Source: Sinohyriopsis cumingii (Eukaryota; Mollusca; Bivalvia; Unionida; Unionidae). Taken from it: a stretch of 64,000 nt of DNA. The stretch spans positions 62,001 through 126,000 of the forward strand of contig JAPYKE020000573.1 in the NCBI GenBank assembly GCA_028554795.2. Reading direction: 5' to 3'. Position numbers and translations under genes: made by a program. Below are positions 23,565 through 37,628 of this stretch, piece after piece. The stretch's first letter is position 1. Each line of letters starts with the position of its first letter. The notes under the pieces were generated by a model that worked only from the letters and a program-made list of their open reading frames with translations, was not told the DNA's origin and made no database searches.

Positions 23565-24179
23565 CAGAGAGAGAGAGAGAGAGAGAGTGTGTGTGTGTGT
23601 GTTATACCATTTTTAAACACATCACGACATTTAGGTTAGTGTGTTTTCGTTTCTCCTTACGAAATTAGACAAACATCTATAATTACTCCTAGGGGAAAAA
23701 CACGATTGTAAAGTATCACAAGAATGAAGTGGAGACTAATTTGATTACAAAATGTCCGCAGAATAGTACACTCAAGCATGCAGTAATGTAATTTGCAATT
23801 AGGTTGACGCAATTTCCATGCGATCGCCCATGGTACGATTATTCGTGCGTTAGTTGTATTGTTTGAAAAGGGACTAGTGTCAAATACAAAAATGCGTTTG
23901 ATTTTCACTCTCCGCGAATAACAACTGAAACAACTGGAAAATATCGATTAGCCAATGAAGTCAAGAACTAATGCATTGCTCAACTAGGCGAAATTTTGTC
24001 AGGCCTATGTGTTACCAACAACATCTGACGCAAGGTTCACAGCAGAAAAGTGATTGCCAACTGCTGAGAGTGTGCTCTACTCGTGGACAAGTTATACGTA
24101 CCAATATTACCAAAGCACACGTTTGTGGAAGAACGAAATGATCTGACATTTGTCTTCAAATAGTGGTCTTGGAACATAA

Positions 24180-24913
24180 ATGTTACATTCAAAATTACCA
24201 TTCGAGAACTTAGTGCGAATGCAAACGACCGGCATTCACATTCCTAATTTCTGCGTGGCTGATCAAGCGTACGAGAAGTGTATCAAAGAATCACTCTTTT
24301 GTCATTGCCTTCACTGTAGCAAGATTCCTGGATGATGTGAAAAATCTACTGATGAATTATTATTACCCTATCGATGAAACCTAGAGTCAAACATGCATCG
24401 ATCGGTACGGAGATTGACATCGCTATGCCATGGTGATGGCTCACATTTTCTACGGATAAGATGTAAAAATTCCTCTGAATACTATACAGAATAAGGTGCC
24501 GATTGCTCTAAAGTCCTCTTGAACGGAGCCAAAATCATCTTCATGCAATTGGGACATGTACAGTTTAAAGATCACATGAGATATTTAGCAGTGCCTTTGA
24601 GTCGAATGCCTAAAACCTTTGGAATGACAGAAAAAGCCAATCAACACGCCGTCCGGCCACATTTCTCTCATGATCACTATTACGAACCCGACAATATCCG
24701 CACCGAACAACGACAAGCTTTCTACGCTTGGCACTGCTCATACGCTTTGGACGCCTTTGAAAGTTCAGGAAGAAATGTTAAAGTATTGTCGCTACGATCT
24801 GGACATTGTAGGGCGTTGCTCTGGAAAATTTCGAGAACTCTTCGTGGAGCACGGTGGGATCGACCCCTTCGCGGAAACCTATACCATCGACAAAGCGTGA
24901 TTCTTAGTGTAAG
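24180..24913 (+). pseudogene. PolB fragment, plus strand, copy 4
   Basis: Same breaks and the same Ala to Thr change as copy 3. Confidence 0.8.
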
Positions 24914-26855
24914 AAACTCAGTTATCATGGTCGAATAATACCGCAAAGAAATTACAGAACCAAATAAATGGTGTCCTACATTTGTATCGTTTACCATGCT
25001 TTCTTTATCTGTATGCGTTGTAACCTTAATTCTCTGTCTACCCATCTCTCAAAACGCAAGTGTCTCAAGGTGAAAGTATTACCCGTTTCTTCTATCACCC
25101 AATGCGGACGTGCATGCTTGTGTGTGTGTGTCAGATTTCACTTATACACATATCGTTTGTGCGAAAATTTAATAAGGACAATACATACAAAGACACAGAA
25201 ACCATTGTTCTCAGTATTTCTGGAAGTCACATTTTGGGGCTACTAGATTGTAAAACATAATCTTCATGAGGTACCAAACCAATTACTTTCTTCGATGGTC
25301 TTGTTGGTTCTGTCATCCTATCAGATTTGCCACCAGTTCGTTTTCTTTCAACGTCTCAGTATCACTCTATAGTGGATGCAAATGGTGTTGGATATGAAAA
25401 ATGGACTATCATATCATCTTTGACATCCCTAGGCAAATCTTCTACCAACGCATTTTGAAAAGTATTGAGTCACACGAATCGCTATTGTTGCTTGGTGTCT
25501 GCTTTCTGCTTGGAAAAGTGTAATCGTTTTATACACTACTTGAACTCTATACATTTCACGGCTTAGGTGTAAGCCTCCAATTTCAATTGCATGGAAGTCA
25601 ACATTTGCGTATCTATAATGTGACAATAATATTAAGGACCGAGCAAATTAATTTTGGGCTGAATCAGGACTATGTGTGTGTGTGTGAGGCGATACGGTAT
25701 GATGTTGGCCCTTTCTTTCTTCTAGTTCCTCACCGGAACAAATTCATCTTGATTGCAAAACTTTCGTTTGACTAGGTTTATTACGCAGCAGTTCCATATA
25801 TCGGGTCAGTGTCTTAGAGTTCGAATATTCATTCAGTTTTCAAAGAGGCAAGAAGACAGAAGTATAACAGCAGATCGACCTGCTGGTCAACGATTTGCCA
25901 AGAGTAATACGAAAACCTAATTCACAGGCAAAATGTTAAGAAAACTTAACCCTTCTGGACAATGACTTGATTAGGCTCATATGAATACACATGGCATTTC
26001 GATTTCCAACAGATCTGCTTAGGTAGAGAAGTTAGGACACAATCACATGATGCACTGATTGGATGACAAAACGAGAGACAGAGAGAACGAGAAAGAAAGC
26101 GAGTATAGACCCATTGGAAAATTGATATTGGTAAAGAAAGTGCATTCTATTAGATTTTTCTCTTATTAGTATGGCATTCTCTTATATTTATGGCATAGTT
26201 GTACCCCGAAACGTTGTTTAATTATATACATTGCCACATCGGCTATTGCCGAACGACTATATACATCTTTGTAAATTAGAACTAAGCTGCCTCCCGTCAA
26301 GAGTATGCCAGCCAAGGTTACCAAAAAATTATATTCACTGAGTAATGTGAACTATCATTCACAACGAAATATGCTGCATTTATCTTCTTCAGATTTGTTA
26401 ATAACTTAGGTAAAATTTTAATGAACAATATTCCAGTTTTTGTTAGACTAAAGTAAGAGAATAATCCGAACCTATTAAAATCCTACTTCTGATATTTATT
26501 TCTTGAAACCTAAAACGCGATTCCCTGAATTAGAAATTGTATCAACATACAAATTCCAAAGTGCATGTTGCCATCGAATTTTATGTCAAACGATGATATA
26601 ATAGCCAGTGTCGCCCTACAAAAGTGATTATCTTGTCAAAACTTGTAAATATGCATGAATGTGTATAGTGACGTTTCTGATATGTTGTTTTGAACTTGAG
26701 GGTTTAAAGTTCTGATCACGGTATATGCTTATTTATATCTCATGGAGAGGTCCAAAGAGGAAATACCCAGATCTGCTGTTATAAAATGCGCCTGCATATT
26801 AGGATCGATGCTGATGATTGCAGTAATTCATATAACAACAGACGTATCGTCAATA

Positions 26856-27158
26856 TTACACTGAGCAGATCAACAACGTGCCCGTCTTGAAGACAAGAGT
26901 AAAACGAATATGTATCAAACGATTATCATGAGCCGGAAGATACAAAGGTGTTGCGGGCGTCATCTGTATTAAATCACATGGTTCAACGGTTGGTAAAAAC
27001 ACAAACAGTATATATCCCTCAACATCTACGTCCGTCGGTTCAAACCAGCTTTCATAACTAACAGTGACAGCGTCACAAGTTAAATTCATCTGCGTTGTTG
27101 AGGTAATCGGTACCTGGTCAGAACTGATATCCCACATGCAAAAGTCGCGTCGTACCAC
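26856..27158 (-). pseudogene. Possible capsid-protein fragment, copy 5
   Basis: Translation identical to copy 1. Confidence 0.32.
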
Positions 27159-28018
27159 AAATGCTTTTCATGTCAACCTAAAATTGATTTTTGTTCACTA
27201 TCGTGCAATGTTAACCACATACGGTTTCGATTCTATTGCAATGATAGATCTGAGTGTAGAGTAATTTGCACGTATATAACTTTTAGAGTCTTTTCCGGTC
27301 TTAGTCTAGTATGTTCTTTGGTCGATTTTATGTTGTAGGCACCTGCAGAGGGTTTATTAGTATTCCAGATGGCACCGTTGTCTGATAAAAATACAAATAA
27401 GTTATTCACTGGCAGACCAGCTAACGGTTGTGATAGGATATTAGTAAACGCGCAGTGAAGCAAACGCGATCTCTAGTGTGCGTGATTACCCAGCGGTAAG
27501 AGTTGCAGAAATATCACACTGAATTATGGCTTCGTTGATCAGATTGTAATGAAATTAGGTAACGCTCTGCGTTGTATTTATTACAAAATGTTGCATGGCG
27601 GCAGATATTTTGCGTAAAACGTACACTCAATCGTTTCATTATTCGCCATTGGTGTACGAACTTCGTTCGTCGTACACATCATCAATATGTTCAACAAGTT
27701 CGTGATCAGTAATGTCTCTCTCCATGAGGCCATATGTAGCCAGTATCTGACAAATCGTTAATAATTTCGGGTGCGTTTATCAGCAAGGTCGTTAACGTCA
27801 CATAGTCCCTTCCCTTTGGTTACTGCTCTGGTGTGAATGCAGCAGGTCTTTGGTCTGGTTGTGCTTTCCGTGCAATTTATTTCATGTAACTTTTCGTAAG
27901 TTCAGCAACTTGCTTTATGGGGATAATTAGCGGTGTAAATGTTTGTTTTAAACTGGCTGTGATGTCTTCTTATGCAGTCTCTTGTAACTATAATATATAT
28001 TTGACGTTTGTCGACATA

Positions 28019-28294
28019 CTATATCATTCTAAATGAATTCATGGTGTTCACAAGGCGCTTCACTGCATCGCTTTCCAAAGGCTTTTTTGACATCCTGGAA
28101 GATGTCATTAATTGATTTTTATTGTTAAATTGCTGTGTCAGACTCATTCGTGTCCAACCAGCTCGGTATGTACCTCTACATATTTCAGTTACCTTGACGG
28201 TGAGAAAAGTGTATGGATCCTTTGTGATCCGCGCAAACATATCACGAAATTCATTCATCTGCTGCAGAGTTGGGTGGAATAATACCAAGTCCAA
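28019..28294 (-). pseudogene. Possible third PolB fragment, copy 5
   Basis: Translation identical to copy 1. Confidence 0.38.
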
Positions 28295-28645
28295 CGAATA
28301 TTTCCAGGACTATGCGCGTCGATGCCAGAATATATCATCAACATACAGTTGTCACGATTAAGTTATGTAGATGTGCGTATCGCTGAATCAAACAAATCAA
28401 GTCTGTGCTTTTATGCCGACAACTTGTGCAGGAGTGACCTGGTGCACAAGCATCACATTGTCGTATTACTGTAAGACTGGTTTGTATTATATTCAAATCG
28501 TCAATGGTAGATGCTTCAGCAATGCTGTGAACGGCACCACGTCCACCATGAATGATCTTTCTAGATTCAAAGGCCTAGTCAAAAATGGATATTTCAAACC
28601 TGTCTTGCTCATTATCACGGACAAGGTCGACTGGAATTCTTTTGC

Positions 28646-29911
28646 TCAGATTCCCGTGGTTATTCCCAACAATGAATTGTTCAAGAGCTTGACAAAGCCC
28701 TTCTCAATGTCATTAGTGTCCATTGCTATCGGATCCTTTTTCTGGATATACAGCTCCACGTAGGGATACAGCGAACACACGTCCAAGTATTTCATTTCTT
28801 CTCCTTTCTCTTCGTCGGCTTGGTACAGCAAACAGGTGGCATTGGTCCTTCCTCCGTACAAACTATCCCTCGGGTTCAGCGGGTCCATGAACTGGTAACT
28901 TTCCACGAGGCGTTTAAACTCGGGATCGGTTTTCAAACGGTGATCGTATTCGTGTTCCCACATTTCCACCACTTGGTATCCTTCCTGTTCTAACATTAGG
29001 CGTCGCTGACAAGTGGCCTCGTACAAGTCTTCCATGGTTCGTTGTAAAAACTGATTTTTAGTGCCACGGTCATGGTAACAGACGGGACATCCGTGAAATA
29101 AGCAACCGTTAAACTCGTACACGATCTTGGGGTTTTCTAAGTCCCAGCCATCGACCGAATGCGTTCCGATGGTCTTTTCGCCTCCTCCGTTGCGGGCATG
29201 CTGAATCCATTTGTCTTCCTTGTCGCACAAGTAATGTAACCAGCGTAGGGCTTTGACCGAGTATTGACGTTTGACATAGTTGCTCGTTTGAGGACTGATG
29301 ACAGCCACGGTGTTTTCAGGCATGAATCGTTGCCGGTACACTAAGGAACACGCTTTGGCAATGGTGCAAGCTTCTTTCAAAGGATCGACCCCTCCGTGTT
29401 CCATGAACAGTTCTCGAAATTTTCCACAGCAACGTCGTAAAATGTCCACGTCGGAACGACAATACTTTAACATTTCTTCCTGAAAGTCGAAGGGGTCCGA
29501 GGCGTGAGCCTGATACCAAGCGTAGAAAGCTTCTCGTTGTTCGGTACGCATGTTGTCAGGGTCGTAATAGTGAGCCTCAGGCAAATGGGGTAGAACGGCG
29601 TGTTGACTGGCTTCCGTATTGAAAAAGTGTGGAAAGTACCCTTTAGCGTAATTATTGTGACTACCAATCACATTTCTGGAGAAGTTCCCTATAACAGGAA
29701 TACATAAAACATTTTTCAGCACAAGAGAGGACATATTTGGCGGCCAGCATACAAGGTGGAGGAAGAACCCGTAAAAGAAACCTACCCACGAGAAGCTACT
29801 TGTAACCTGTCTCACATATCCACATCGGTTGAATCGGAGACTCGAACCCACGAAAACAGAGTTGAGGCGGCAGTGATCCGTAACGATGAGCACTTTAGAC
29901 CACTTGGCCAC
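28646..29911 (-). pseudogene. PolB fragment, minus strand, copy 5
   Basis: Majority form (Ser138, Glu386). Confidence 0.85.
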
Positions 29912-29919
29912 TCTCGGCC
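29740..29919 (-). mobile_element. tRNA-derived SINE remnant, copy 5
   Basis: A and B boxes intact; followed by (AG)14(TG)6T, the longest AG tract. Confidence 0.58.
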
Positions 29920-30538
29920 CAGAGAGAGAGAGAGAGAGAGAGAGAGAGTGTGTGTGTGTGTTATACCATTTTTAAACACATCACGACATTTAGGTTAGTG
30001 TGTTTTCGTTTCTCCTTACGAAATTAGACAAACATCTATAATTACTCCTAGGGGAAAAACACGATTGTAAAGTATCACAAGAATGAAGTGGAGACTAATT
30101 TGATTACAAAATGTCCGCAGAATAGTACACTCAAGCATGCAGTAATGTAATTTGCAATTAGGTTGACGCAATTTCCATGCGATCGCCCATGGTACGATTA
30201 TTCGTGCGTTAGTTGTATTGTTTGAAAAGGGACTAGTGTCAAATACAAAAATGCGTTTGATTTTCACTCTCCGCGAATAACAACTGAAACAACTGGAAAA
30301 TATCGATTAGCCAATGAAGTCAAGAACTAATGCATTGCTCAACTAGGCGAAATTTTGTCAGGCCTATGTGTTACCAACAACATCTGACGCAAGGTTCACA
30401 GCAGAAAAGTGATTGCCAACTGCTGAGAGTGTGCTCTACTCGTGGACAAGTTATACGTACCAATATTACCAAAGCACACGTTTGTGGAAGAACGAAATGA
30501 TCTGACATTTGTTTTCAAATAGTGGTCTTGGAACATAA

Positions 30539-31272
30539 ATGTTACATTCAAAATTACCATTCGAGAACTTAGTGCGAATGCAAACGACCGGCATTCACAT
30601 TCCTAATTTCTGCGTGGCTGATCAAGCGTACGAGAAGTGTATCAAAGAATCACTCTTTTGTCATTGCCTTCACTGTAGCAAGATTCCTGGATGATGTGAA
30701 AAATCTACTGATGAATTATTATTACCCTATCGATGAAACCTAGAGTCAAACATGCATCGATCGGTACGGAGATTGACATCGCTATGCCATGGTGATGGCT
30801 CACATTTTCTACGGATAAGATGTAAAAATTCCTCTGAATACTATACAGAATAAGGTGCCGATTGCTCTAAAGTCCTCTTGAACGGAGCCAAAATCATCTT
30901 CATGCAATTGGGACATGTACAGTTTAAAGATCACATGAGATATTTAGCAGTGCCTTTGAGTCGAATGCCTAAAACCTTTGGAATGACAGAAAAAGCCAAT
31001 CAACACGCCGTCCGGCCACATTTCTCTCATGATCACTATTACGAACCCGACAATATCCGCACCGAACAACGACAAGCTTTCTACGCTTGGCACTGCTCAT
31101 ACGCTTTGGACGCCTTTGAAAGTTCAGGAAGAAATGTTAAAGTATTGTCGCTACGATCTGGACATTGTAGGGCGTTGCTCTGGAAAATTTCGAGAACTCT
31201 TCGTGGAGCACGGTGGGATCGACCCCTTCGCGGAAGCCTATACCATCGACAAAGCGTGATTCTTAGTGTAAG
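30539..31272 (+). pseudogene. PolB fragment, plus strand, copy 5
   Basis: Same breaks; no private change inside, although T30513 lies just upstream. Confidence 0.8.
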
Positions 31273-33215
31273 AAACTCAGTTATCATGGTCGAATAATAC
31301 CGCAAAGAAATTACAGAACCAAATAAATGGTGTCCTACATTTGTATCGTTTACCATGCTTTCTTTATCTGTATGCGTTGTAACCTTAATTCTCTGTCTAC
31401 CCATCTCTCAAAACGCAAGTGTCTCAAGGTGAAAGTATTACCCGTTTCTTCTATCACCCAATGCGGGCGTGCATGCTTGTGTGTGTGTGTCAGATTTCAC
31501 TTATACACATATCGTTTGTGCGAAAATTTAATAAGGACAATACATACAAAGACACAGAAACCATTGTTCTCAGTATTTCTGGAAGTCACATTTTGGGGCT
31601 ACTAGATTGTAAAACATAATCTTCATGAGGTACCAAACCAATTACTTTCTTCGATGGTCTTGTTGGTTCTGTCATCCTATCAGATTTACCACCAGTTCGT
31701 TTTCTTTCAACGTCTCAGTATCACTCTATAGTGGATGCAAATGGTGTTGGATATGAAAAATGGACAATCATATCATCTTTGACATCCCTAGGCAAATCTT
31801 CTACCAACGCATTTTGAAAAGTATTGAGTCACACGAATCGCTGTTGTTGCTTGGTGTCTGCTTTCTGCTTGGAAAAGTGTAATCGTTTTATACACTACTT
31901 GAACTCTATACATTTCACGGCTTAGGTGTAAGCCTCCAATTTCAATTGCATGGAAGTCAACATTTGCGTATCTATAATGTGACAATAATATTAAGGACCG
32001 AGCAAATTAATTTTGGGCTGAATCAGGACTATGTGTGTGTGTGTGAGGCGATACGGTATGATGTTGGCCCTTTCTTTCTTCTAGTTCCTCACCGGAACAA
32101 ATTCATCTTGATTGCAAAACTTTCGTTTGACTAGGTTTATTACGCAGCAGTTCCATATATCGGGTCAGTGTCTTAGAGTTCGAATATTCATTCAGTTTTC
32201 AAAGAGGCAAGAAGACAGAAGTATAACAGCAGATCGACCTGCTGGTCAACGATTTGCCAAGAGTAATACGAAAACCTAATTCACAGGCAAAAGTGTTAAG
32301 AAAACTTAACCCTTCTGGACAATGACTTGATTAGGCTCATATGAATACACATGGCATTTCGATTTCCAACAGATCTGCTTAGGTAGAGAAGTTAGGACAC
32401 AATCACATGATGCACTGATTGGATGACAAAACGAGAGACAGAGAGAACGAGAAAGAAAGCGAGTATAGACCCATTGGAAAATTGATATTGGTAAAGAAAG
32501 TGCATTCTATTAGATTTTTCTCTTATTAGTATGGCATTCTCTTATATTTATGGCATAGTTGTACCCCGAAACGTTGTTTAATTATATACATTGCCACATC
32601 GGCTATTGCCGAACGACTATATACATCTTTGTAAATTAGAACTAAGCTGCCTCCCGTCAAGAGTATGCCAGCCAAGGTTACCAAAAAATTATATTCACTG
32701 AGTAATGTGAACTATCATTCACAACGAAATATGCTGCATTTATCTTCTTCAGATTTGTTAATAACTTAGGTAAAAGTTTAATGAACAATATTCCAGTTTT
32801 TGTTAGACTAAAGTAAGAGAATAATCCGAACCTATTAAAATCCTACTTCTGATATTTATTTCTTGAAACCTAAAACGCGATTCCCTGAATTAGAAATTGT
32901 ATCAACATACAAATTCCAAAGTGCATGTTGCCATCGAATTTTATGTCAAACGATGATATAATAGCCAGTGTCGCCCTACAAAAGTGATTATCTTGTCAAA
33001 ACTTGTAAATATGCATGAATGTGTATAGTGAGGTTTCTGATATGTTGTTTTGAACTTGAGGGTTTAAAGTTCTGATCACGGTATATGCTTATTTATATCT
33101 CATGGAGAGGTCCAAAGAGGAAATACCCAGATCTGCTGTTATAAAATGCGCCTGCATATTAGGATCGATGCTGATGATTGCAGTAATTCATATAACAACA
33201 GACGTATCGTCAATA

Positions 33216-33518
33216 TTACACTGAGCAGATCAACAACGTGCCCGTCTTGAAGACAAGAGTAAAACGAATATGTATCAAACGATTATCATGAGCCGGAAGA
33301 TACAAAGGTGTTGCGGGCGTCATCTGTATTAAATCACATGGTTCAACGGTTGGTAAAAACACAAACAGTATATATCCCTCAACATCTACGTCCGTCGGTT
33401 CAAACCAGCTTTCATAACTAACAGTGACAGCGTCACAAGTTAAATTCATCTGCGTTGTTGAGGTAATCGGTACCTGGTCAGAACTGATATCCCACATGCA
33501 AAAGTCGCGTCGTACCAC
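33216..33518 (-). pseudogene. Possible capsid-protein fragment, copy 6
   Basis: Translation identical to copy 1. Confidence 0.32.
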
Positions 33519-34378
33519 AAATGCTTTTCATGTCAACCTAAAATTGATTTTTGTTCACTATCGTGCAATGTTAACCACATACGGTTTCGATTCTATTGCA
33601 ATGATAGATCTGAGTGTAGAGTAATTTGCACGTATATAACTTTTAGAGTCTTTTCCGGTCTTAGTCTAGTATGTTCTTTGGTCGATTTTATGTTGTAGGC
33701 ACCTGCAGAGGGTTTATTAGTATTCCAGATGGCACCGTTGTCTGATAAAAATACAAATAAGTTATTCACTGGCAGACCAGCTAACGGTTGTGATAGGATA
33801 TTAGTAAACGCGCAGTGAAGCAAACGCGATCTCTAGTGTGCGTGATTACCCAGCGGTAAGAGTTGCAGAAATATCACACTGAATTATGGCTTCGTTGATC
33901 AGATTGTAATGAAATTAGGTAACGCTCTGCGTTGTATTTATTACAAAATGTTGCATGGCGGCAGATATTTTGCGTAAAACGTACACTCAATCGTTTCATT
34001 ATTCGCCATTGGTGTACGAACTTCGTTCGTCGTACACATCATCAATATGTTCAACAAGTTCGTGATCAGTAATGTCTCTCTCCATGAGGCCATATGTAGC
34101 CAGTATCTGACAAATCGTTAATAATTTCGGGTGCGTTTATCAGCAAGGTCGTTAACGTCACATAGTCCTTTCCCTTTGGTTACTGCTCTGGTGTGAATGC
34201 AGCAGGTCTTTGGTCTGGTTGTGCTTTCCGTGCAATTTATTTCATGTAACTTTTCGTAAGTTCAGCAACTTGCTTTATGGGGATAATTAGCGGTGTAAAT
34301 GTTTGTTTTAAACTGGCTGTGATGTCTTCTTATGCAGTCTCTTGTAACTATAATATATATTTGACGTTTGTCGACATA

Positions 34379-34654
34379 CTATATCATTCTAAATGAATTC
34401 ATGGTGTTCACAAGGCGCTTCACTGCATCGCTTTCCAAAGGCTTTTTTGACATCCTGGAAGATGTCATTAATTGATTTTTATTGTTAAATTGCTGTGTCA
34501 GACTCATTCGTGTCCAACCAGCTCGGTATGTACCTCTACATATTTCAGTTACCTTGACGGTGAGAAAAGTGTATGGATCCTTTGTGATCCGCGCAAACAT
34601 ATCACGAAATTCATTCATCTGCTGCAGAGTTGGGTGGAATAATACCAAGTCCAA
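34379..34654 (-). pseudogene. Possible third PolB fragment, copy 6
   Basis: Translation identical to copy 1; the private change T34681 lies 27 bp upstream of it. Confidence 0.38.
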
Positions 34655-35005
34655 CGAATATTTCCAGGACTATGCGCGTCTATGCCAGAATATATCATCA
34701 ACATACAGTTGTCACGATTAAGTTATGTAGATGTGCGTATCGCTGAATCAAACAAATCAAGTCTGTGCTTTTATGCCGACAACTTGTGCAGGAGTGACCT
34801 GGTGCACAAGCATCACATTGTCGTATTACTGTAAGACTGGTTTGTATTATATTCAAATCGTCAATGGTAGATGCTTCAGCAATGCTGTGAACGGAACCAC
34901 GTCCACCATGAATGATCTTTCTAGATTCAAAGGCCTAGTCAAAAATGGATATTTCAAACCTGTCTTGCTCATTATCACGGACAAGGTCGACTGGAATTCT
35001 TTTGC

Positions 35006-36271
35006 TCAGATTCCCGTGGTTATTCCCAACAATGAATTGTTCAAGAGCTTGACAAAGCCCTTCTCAATGTCATTAGTGTCCATTGCTATCGGATCCTTTT
35101 TCTGGATATACAGCTCCACGTAGGGATACAGCGAACACACGTCCAAGTATTTCATTTCTTCTCCTTTCTCTTCGTCGGCTTGGTACAGCAAACAGGTGGC
35201 ATTGGTCCTTCCTCCGTACAAACTATCCCTCGGGTTCAGCGGGTCCATGAACTGGTAACTTTCCACGAGGCGTTTAAACTCGGGATCGGTTTTCAAACGG
35301 TGATCGTATTCGTGTTCCCACATTTCCACCACTTGGTATCCTTCCTGTTCTAACATTAGGCGTCGCTGACAAGTGGCCTCGTACAAGTCTTCCATGGTTC
35401 GTTGTAAAAACTGATTTTTAGTGCCACGGTCATGGTAACAGACGGGACATCCGTGAAATAAGCAACCGTTAAACTCGTACACGATCTTGGGGTTTTCTAA
35501 GTCCCAGCCATCGACCGAATGCGTTCCGATGGTCTTTTCGCCTCCTCCGTTGCGGGCATGCTGAATCCATTTGTCTTCCTTGTCGCACAAGTAATGTAAC
35601 CAGCGTAGGGCTTTGACCGAGTATTGACGTTTGACATAGTTGCTCGTTTGAGGACTGATGACAGCCACGGTGTTTTCAGGCATGAATCGTTGCCGGTACA
35701 CTAAGGAACACGCTTTGGCAATGGTGCAAGCTTCTTTCAAAGGATCGACCCCTCCGTGTTCCATGAACAGTTCTCGAAATTTTCCACAACAACGTCGTAA
35801 AATGTCCACGTCGGAACGACAATACTTTAACATTTCTTCCTGAAAGTCGAAGGGGTCCGAGGCGTGAGCCTGATACCAAGCGTAGAAAGCTTCTCGTTGT
35901 TCGGTACGCATGTTGTCAGGGTCGTAATAGTGAGCCTCAGGCAAATGGGGTAGAACGGCGTGTTGACTGGCTTCCGTATTGAAAAAGTGTGGAAAGTACC
36001 CTTTAGCGTAATTATTGTGACTACCAATCACATTTCTGGAGAAGTTCCCTATAACAGGAATACATAAAACATTTTTCAGCACAAGAGAGGACATATTTGG
36101 CGGCCAGCATACAAGGTGGAGGAAGAACCCGTAAAAGAAACCTACCCACGAGAAGCTACTTGTAACCTGTCTCACATATCCACATCGGTTGAATCGGAGA
36201 CTCGAACCCACGAAAACAGAGTTGAGGCGGCAGTGATCCGTAACGATGAGCACTTTAGACCACTTGGCCAC
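35006..36271 (-). pseudogene. PolB fragment, minus strand, copy 6
   Basis: Majority form with one synonymous change at 35789 in a Cys codon after Exo III. Confidence 0.85.
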
Positions 36272-36279
36272 TCTCGGCC
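36100..36279 (-). mobile_element. tRNA-derived SINE remnant, copy 6
   Basis: A and B boxes intact; followed by (AG)13(TG)5T. Confidence 0.58.
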
Positions 36280-36894
36280 CAGAGAGAGAGAGAGAGAGAG
36301 AGAGAGTGTGTGTGTGTTATACCATTTTTAAACACATCACGACATTTAGGTTAGTGTGTTTTCGTTTCTCCTTACGAAATTAGACAAACATCTATAATTA
36401 CTCCTAGGGGAAAAACACGATTGTAAAGTATCACAAGAATGAAGTGGAGACTAATTTGATTACAAAATGTCCGCAGAATAGTACACTCAAGCATGCAGTA
36501 ATGTAATTTGCAATTAGGTTGACGCAATTTCCATGCGATCGCCCATGGTACGATTATTCGTGCGTTAGTTGTATTGTTTGAAAAGGGACTAGTGTCAAAT
36601 ACAAAAATGCGTTTGATTTTCACTCTCCGCGAATAACAACTGAAACAACTGGAAGATATCGATTAGCCAATGAAGTCAAGAACTAATGCATTGCTCAACT
36701 AGGCGAAATTTTGTCAGGCCTATGTGTTACCAACAACATCTGACGCAAGGTTCACAGCAGAAAAGTGATTGCCAACTGCTGAGAGTGTGCTCTACTCGTG
36801 GACAAGTTATACGTACCAATATTACCAAAGCACACGTTTGTGGAAGAACGAAATGATCTGACATTTGTCTTCAAATAGTGGTCTTGGAACATAA

Positions 36895-37628
36895 ATGTTA
36901 CATTCAAAATTACCATTCGAGAACTTAGTGCGAATGCAAACGACCGGCATTCACATTCCTAATTTCTGCGTGGCTGATCAAGCGTACGAGAAGTGTATCA
37001 AAGAATCACTCTTTTGTCATTGCCTTCACTGTAGCAAGATTCCTGGATGATGTGAAAAATCTACTGATGAATTATTATTACCCTATCGATGAAACCTAGA
37101 GTCAAACATGCATCGATCGGTACGGAGATTGACATCGCTATGCCATGGTGATGGCTCACATTTTCTACGGATAAGATGTAAAAATTCCTCTGAATACTAT
37201 ACAGAATAAGGTGCCGATTGCTCTAAAGTCCTCTTGAACGGAGCCAAAATCATCTTCATGCAATTGGGACATGTACAGTTTAAAGATCACATGAGATATT
37301 TAGCAGTGCCTTTGAGTCGAATGCCTAAAACCTTTGGAATGACAGAAAAAGCCAATCAACACGCCGTCCGGCCACATTTCTCTCATGATCACTATTACGA
37401 ACCCGACAATATCCGCACCGAACAACGACAAGCTTTCTACGCTTGGCACTGCTCATACGCTTTGGACGCCTTTGAAAGTTCAGGAAGAAATGTTAAAGTA
37501 TTGTCGCTACGATCTGGACATTGTAGGGCGTTGCTCTGGAAAATTTCGAGAACTCTTCGTGGAGCACGGTGGGATCGACCCCTTCGCGGAAGCCTATACC
37601 ATCGACAAAGCGTGATTCTTAGTGTAAG
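36895..37628 (+). pseudogene. PolB fragment, plus strand, copy 6
   Basis: Same breaks as copy 1; no private change seen inside. Confidence 0.8.

Larger units (their letters stand above)
19067..25422. repeat. Array unit, copy 4 (6356 bp)
   Basis: Has (TG)7 and (AG)11(TG)7T. Private bases: A19562, which removes a stop in a meaningless plus frame, G20006 and T25407. First copy in the window with the A state at 908-equivalent and the C state at 2205-equivalent that copies 4-10 carry. Confidence 0.97.
25423..31781. repeat. Array unit, copy 5 (6359 bp)
   Basis: Longest unit, with (AG)14(TG)6T. Private changes: A25484, a 1-bp deletion near 25933 beside a small hairpin, C26672 and T30513. It keeps T at the 997 position like copies 1-3, although its neighbours 4 and 6-8 have G. 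Confidence 0.97.
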